A stretch of DNA of 64,000 nucleotides from Rachycentron canadum. Its lineage: Eukaryota > Chordata > Actinopteri > Carangiformes > Rachycentridae. Location: contig CM076660.1 in assembly GCA_038496675.1 (NCBI GenBank), forward strand, positions 2,974,214 through 3,038,213. The letters run 5' to 3'. Of this stretch, positions 58,387 through 64,000 are shown piece by piece. The translations under genes were made by a program, and so were the position numbers. The stretch's first letter is position 1. The number at the start of each line of letters is the position of its first letter. The notes under the pieces are model-generated. The model had not been told where the DNA came from, did not search any database, and saw nothing but the letters and a program-made list of their open reading frames with translations.

Positions 58387-60343
58387 GGCCACTCTTCTCA
58401 ATGCCACAGAAGATTAAAGGTAAAACAAAAATATCACATTAAAACCAAAACGAAAAGAAAAAAAAAAAAAAAAAAAACACTTCACACTTTGCAACAAGAA
58501 TGCATCTAAACTTCTGCTTTTCAGTATACAGCATTGTTGCTAGGAAAGAAGGCCATTCACCACTTCCCGTTTCAGTGCGTTGACTAAGTCCTATGGTTAT
58601 TTTTGTATTTGCTTAAGCATTCTGAGAATCAAACACAATCTCAAGGGACCTTGTTCTCCTGAGGAAGTCATTCTTCTGCACTGGCAGCAATGAAAATGTG
58701 ATAGATTTTGCCCCGAGCCAAGAAGTTTACAGATATTTCTCTGCTCAGCTGAAGCATTTGAGCCAGCACTTGACAGGATCATGAAATGGGGACGGGACCT
58801 TTCAATTGAATTGCTGCTTGTTTGTTTGTTGTTGTGTTTGTATTTCCTTATCTCTATAAACAGAATAACATAAGAATGCAATTTTTTTTCTTATCTATGT
58901 GCCCCACATCCTCTCTTTGCTTCCTGACATTTCTCAACATGTCTAACAAATACTGTTTATTCAATTAAGTCTTATTGGATATTATGATGATCATATTATG
59001 ATTTTCTTTTTTTACACATGATGCACATAAAAGTGTATCATCATTTACACTTCCTTTGCTTTTTTTGTTATTCCGCTATCTTAAATAACACTACAACATT
59101 GTCTGTTATTATGATGATAGAGACCAATGTCTTATTGAACTAAACATCAGCCGTTTATTTCCAAATACTCTGAATGTGCCTTACCTTTTCAGAAAACAGG
59201 AGACAGCTTACTGTCGGTATAAGCTCAGCAAAATGGACAATGAACGAGGATGGTGAGATATGAGCTGACAAGACTAATGTTGTGTTGTATTTGCATGACA
59301 GTTTCTAATTTTCTTACTTAGCTAAAGAAAGGTGATGGCTGAGACTGTACCGTCCCCACCCTCTGCCATGCCTCATTGACTACACTGTGAGTGTGTGCGT
59401 GTGCATCCGGGAGAATCAAACAAATTAGCTAAATCTAAACATCTGTGTAGGAACTTGAAGGGGGGGTGTAGGAGGGTGATAACCCACATTCCCACTGTCT
59501 AAAGTGTCTAATATTAAATAAAATATCAAAAGTCACATTTTGTAATTTATTTCCATTGAATAAAGCATATTTATATTTTCAGTTCACTTGTTTTGCCACC
59601 TTGTTTTTTGGTTTTTTAATGTAGAACTTGGCACTTTCCTTTTCTCTGAAAATGATTTTATTTTGAAAGATGACGCCGGAACTATAAAGCTACCTATATT
59701 TCGTCAGCATATTCCAGGAAATATGCGGGTCGCCTTCAAAATGTTATTTTGTACATTTTTGTATATTTATATTGAATAATAATTATTTGTATGATTATAT
59801 TGTGAAAATATATGTACCTATATATGATAGTTGTTATAATTTTATCCGTTTATGCGTGTTTCTTTTGACCGATTTCTTTTGCGCCATTTCATTGGTCTTT
59901 TATGTGTTTTTGTGTGCATTTCATATTTCACTCTCTTTGTATCTGTTTTTTAATTTCATTTGTGTCTCTTTTCGGTTGTTTTATGTCTTTTGTGTGAATT
60001 CGTTCTCATCCATTGACTCATTTAAGTAGTTTTGAATCTCTCCGTTCTTGTTTGATTGACTTTCTAATAGAAAACCTTAACAGTCACTTCATTCAGAGGC
60101 CCTGGTCCAGGAGCCCTCTGACCCCCTGGGGACAACAGGCCCCTTCACTTATTGTCGAGCCGACCGCGCCGGTTCGTTTTTATTCTGAAAACCCAACCGG
60201 AAAGCGCCTCTGTTTAGCCTCGCTAGCTTAACACAGCAGTTGTGATGTTAGCCTGTTTTCTTGGACACTCCTAGCTTCTTACCCCACCACCCTGGTAATT
60301 CCTTCAGGCCCCCCCTTCCCCCCTCTCCCCCCCTCAGGAAACC
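58387..60343. promoter_or_regulatory. scimp-rabep1 head-to-head intergenic region
   Basis: Just under 2 kb separates two start codons on opposite strands. A consensus donor on the minus strand (GAAAAG|GTAAGG, near 59180) may end a non-coding first exon of scimp. The stretch 59560-60060 is T/G-rich low-complexity sequence on the plus strand. From about 60090 it becomes GC-richer (CCGCGCCGGTTC, CAACCGGAAAGCGCC), fitting a rabep1 CpG promoter. Start sites are not determinable. Confidence 0.5.
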
Positions 60344-60389
60344 ATGGCCGAGCAGGCCTCGGGATCCCCGCTGTCGTCCCAACATGACG
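60344..60389 (+). CDS. rabep1: rabep1 (rabaptin-5) coding exon 1, rest beyond window
   Basis: A 46-nt coding exon: ACC-ATGG Kozak start, MAEQASGSPLSSQHD plus one base, then donor GACG|GTAAAT. Human RABEP1 begins MAQPGPASQPD followed by V at what would be the same phase-1 codon. Rabaptin-5 is a long coiled-coil Rab5/Rab4 effector that, with Rabex-5, drives early endosome fusion. The sequence alone is too short for certainty. The call is supported by position: in human, RABEP1 lies next to SCIMP on the opposite strand, as here. No second exon is found before the window ends, so intron 1 exceeds 3.6 kb. Confidence 0.65.
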
Positions 60390-63300
60390 GTAAATTTCTC
60401 GTGTCTGTGGGGTTTTGTGGAGGGGCTGTTGAGGGGCTGGGAGCAGCGAAGCCAGCGGCCTCTGCATCCTTCACAACATTAGCTAGTTAGCATCATCGGG
60501 GGCGACGTGTCGCTGGCTGTCACTGACTCATATTGAACATTTAACGCTCATTTGCCACCGAGGGCTTTAATGTCGACGAGTAATTTCATGCTAATACGAC
60601 TGAAGCTTGACGCTGTTTTTTCTGTCCCCCACTCAGTAGCAGGTTAGCTGTTAGCCGAGGCTAGTCTGGACTCATTTCATCTAGATGTCGACTCTGGCCT
60701 CTGTTGGCTCGGCTCGGCCCGGCCTGGTCAGTCTTTAACACGGGTCATATGGGTCTTATCAGTCCATAACTACGTGCTGTGTGTGACCTGCACACTCACT
60801 CAGGGGCTGGACCATAATACAGGAGGTTGATCCGGCAGGAGGTCTCTCCCTCCGGTTCTCAAACAGCGGCCCGGGGACCATCCTGGGGTCCTGCAGGGAG
60901 TAGCTGTGAGTGAGTGAGTGAGTGAGTGCAGATTTTATCTTGCAGGAGATGAGAAGAATCAGATTATATCACTTGTGCATCAGGTGTTATCACGTGATGT
61001 CTCTGTATAGTATCTGATATTTAGCTTTCGAGCTGCAGCTGTTTTGATACTTAAATAATTGTTAATACAAAACCAGATGTCAGAAGAAATCACCCTGGGG
61101 TTTAAGAAATAAATCATAATGGGCATTTTACTGCTTTCAAGGCAAACATGACTAAAGAACTATTCAAAAAGTAAAATAATTTTGTTTATAGGTTTAAATT
61201 GAAGCACGACTGCCTGTATCTAGATATACAGACGTACCACCACAGATCTTTGCACATGCATCCTTGGGATTAAATTCCTAATATCCTACAGTTTTACTGC
61301 TGTGGAAACACAGAAGAAAATCTAAACAATGCGATTTTAATGGTGTCCTTATTAGAAACCACCCTTTCGACCTGCTGTGACAGTCTGGGGTTTGCAAATC
61401 ACTTTGTCGTCATGTGCAGTTTCTCCCTTACATCATCTGAGTGAGCTCTGTTCAACAGGGTGTCACTCTTATAAATGATTTATTACGGCGTTTTATCATC
61501 ACAAAAACCCTGATGAACCTAAAGCATCTGACCCTTGACTTGTTTTACAGTCACCTACCTTGACAATAATAGAGATAGAAGGATAACTTGAATGAGAATG
61601 TGCTGGAGCTTGTTAGAACAGTTACAGCAGAGTGTAATGCAGGTTGTGAGGATGAGTTTGAGTTCATTCAGCTTATAAATCAAATCATTTGTCCATTATA
61701 CATTTAGCCAAAAAGTTAATCTACTACAACCATAGTTGTTTTTCTCACAAAAAATGCCAAATGTCCTTTGTTAGAGCTTCTCAGTCTCATAGATTTATAA
61801 ATATTTTTAGATTTTGAAGTCCTACCCAGGGAAAACTAGGAAGATGATGATCTTGGTGTTGGTGAAATTATTTTACTGCTGTGGAAACACTAAATTATTA
61901 TTTAGTGTTAACTGATCAATAAAGGTCGACTGGGTTTAAGATGATGCTGCAGTAAGAACATACATCTCCCCTCCCAACATTTCCTGCGCTAATGAATTGT
62001 TGAATACAACTATTATTACTGTGATCGATTCCCGTTGCAGTAATCATTTTAATGATCAATTCACAAGAACCAGAGAAGCGGGAACCAAGGTGCGATTTGT
62101 TGATGAATCAATAAGCTAACTGCGAAAAACACCAAACAAACTGCGACTGTGTTAATGACTAATGATATGTTTTATCTGCAGCATCTCAACTTCACTCTTT
62201 TTTTTTTTTTTATGTTAAACTGAACATCTTCAGGCTTTGAAGCGCTGCTCAACAATCGACCAGGAAAATATTTCTGCAGATTAGTTACTTGTTAGTTTTG
62301 AGAGGTTTGAGTTTGAGATGATGCTGGGGGGAAAAAAAAAAAAAACATTGACTGTGTCTCTATAGTTTGCATAGCTTTATTGCACATTTTACGAGTGTTA
62401 GTAAGTGAAGTGAAATCTTAATCCACTGACAATCAGCAGAGGAAACTGCACCCGGATGATGTGTTGATCTGTATCTGAACTAAGCTGCTCTCATTTGGTT
62501 CATATTGAACCAAGACGTTGCCACATTCGTGTCACTGCTGGAAAGAGGAGTGCGATTGTGCTTCATCCATTTTTGCATCCTAGGTAAAGTGGTGTTGAGG
62601 CTTTATTGTTTAATTACTGGCTTCGGTTACATAGTGATTCACGTGATCTTTGTGCTTTCCTCAAATGAATGAAGAGGTTTTTTCTTTTTTATATGTTAAG
62701 ACAGACAACGTGACAAATTAACGTAAAATTTAGTTGTGAAAGTGTGAAAGAGCTGAACATACTGGATGCTGAAATTCATCTGCAGCACATGTGAATACGT
62801 GTTGAGCTCATGTGGTGGTGGAATTCGTGCTCTGGAGTCTGTTGAGCCGTCACATGATCGTGGTGAACCGGCCTGCTGTTAATGCTTGTAAATGTTTCCA
62901 TGTATCCTCTGTGTTTGAGGCTATCTTCGCTTGATGTAGGAAAAACCTGTGACTTCAAGCCAGTTTGGAAGATTTGAATACATCAGTTTAAGCTTTTGAA
63001 TGAAAGGAAAATGGAATAAAAAAATGATATAAATATTCACTTTTTATGCCAAGTGGATTTCCATTTAAATCTGAAGTGTTTCTTTGGGGAGACTGATGAG
63101 TCCTCGGGCTTGTATTGTTACTGAATTATCCTGAAAGTCCAAACTGAGGTCTCAGGTATCATCATGACACTGTGATACATGCTCTTTTACCCCATTGTTT
63201 ATTTGTCTTTTTATGTATCTGCCATTTATTTACCTTCACTGTCCTTTACTGTTCATCAGCTGTTGGAGACACTTTTTACACCATTTTATTTAGTTTTTTT

Positions 63301-64000
63301 TATTTGTAACTATGCAACTGTACCATTGCAAACCTAAGTACAAGACAGAGTTGCATTGATGATATGATATTTGAGGTTATGCAATATTTTGGCAGTTACT
63401 TTTAGTGCATTAGAGGGACGTCTGTGTCCAAGGAGGTGGAAGTTAAGGACTTCATGGCCAAGCGGGTGCAGAGTTTCACTCTTAATCACAGTAACTTGGC
63501 CGAGTCTAAAGCAGTGCTTCACATCTTTCCTGAATTTCTCCTCATGCCTCTAACAAATATTCAGATAAATCAGTCCAGGAAGTAAAAATGACTTTTTGGC
63601 TAATAAATATTGAAGTTTTAAAGGGTCACTTAAGTTTTTAAAAAAATGTTTGTTTTTTTTATGATATATATTCTATATGCTCGTCTTAAACTATAAAAGA
63701 CTTAACAAATAAGCGATATCACGATGCTTATTCTTTCAAACTGGTGTCATCCTTTACTCTAAGACGAGGGCATTTTTTTAGAGAGCTGATAAATCAATTA
63801 GTTGTTAGTTTGTCTTTTTCTGATTTTCACTGATTGTTTATTGTGAGTTTCAATATGACTTAATTTAAAATATGCTGTGAGTGAAAAAGTTGAGTTTACA
63901 CACTCCTGCCTTTTAAATTCTAAGGTTTTGTTTTTAACTATATTTAATTTCCAGTTGATTGATTACCATCCTGTGCTGCTGCTGTTGTTGTTTTCTCCAT
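60390..64000 (+). other. rabep1: rabep1 intron 1 (partial)
   Basis: Starts in GC-rich sequence with a short GAGT repeat near 60908-60928, then becomes AT-rich. A weathered dispersed repeat lies near 61700-62060. I found no reading that resembles rabaptin exon 2 or any other protein. Confidence 0.55.

Noticed and set aside
58384..58407. An upstream start for scimp adding ALRRVA
   Set aside because: That frame would begin at GTG, not ATG. The ATG at 58386 has a near-ideal Kozak context.

Overview
This is vertebrate nuclear DNA, most likely from a percomorph (spiny-rayed) teleost. Coding exons are small and far apart with GT/AG introns, the DNA is AT-rich, microsatellites are common, and several dispersed repeats have wording I recognise from percomorph genomes (a GTTAGCTTAGCTTAGC-ended element, an ATGAACATCATGTTGT-containing element, a tRNA-like SINE). 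There is no bacterial, phage or CRISPR content. Most of the window is intron or intergenic DNA. Four protein-coding genes can be supported.

Layout. (1) 798-3781, + strand: a complete Kir1.1/ROMK-type potassium channel (kcnj1), with a 17-nt first coding exon and one large exon. (2) 3782-18554: about 14.8 kb of intergenic DNA between two convergent genes, holding repeats only. (3) 18555-44568, - strand: vps37d, an ESCRT-I subunit, with four coding exons and introns of about 9.2, 10.5 and 5.4 kb. Its first exon lies in a GC-richer, CpG-containing promoter region. A near-perfect 57-bp palindrome, a BED-finger hAT transposase fragment and several MITE-like repeats sit in its introns. (4) 44569-52000: intergenic DNA with a local duplication (one copy in vps37d intron 1, one upstream of its promoter) and a dead Tc1/mariner transposase. 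(5) 52001-58386, - strand: a gene I reconstruct as scimp, a transmembrane immune adaptor, with four coding exons whose splice phases all agree. Its last exon carries a 17-unit, 21-bp tandem repeat coding for a tyrosine array (DYEEARP/DYEEALP). (6) 60344-60389, + strand: the first coding exon of rabep1 (rabaptin-5). The rest of that gene lies beyond the window.

The most unusual item is the scimp tyrosine array. The human adaptor is about 145 residues with a handful of signalling tyrosines. This one is predicted at 271 residues with 21 cytoplasmic tyrosines, 17 of them spaced exactly seven residues apart. The array has a 63-bp higher-order structure that points to recent block duplication. The identification rests on the transmembrane segment, the PPLPPR proline motif, a YENL Grb2-type motif, terminal DYDD[IV]G motifs and the rabep1 neighbour, which is also SCIMP's neighbour in human. 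The four genes do not form one pathway. kcnj1 is an epithelial K+ channel, vps37d and rabep1 are endosomal trafficking factors, and scimp is a leukocyte adaptor.
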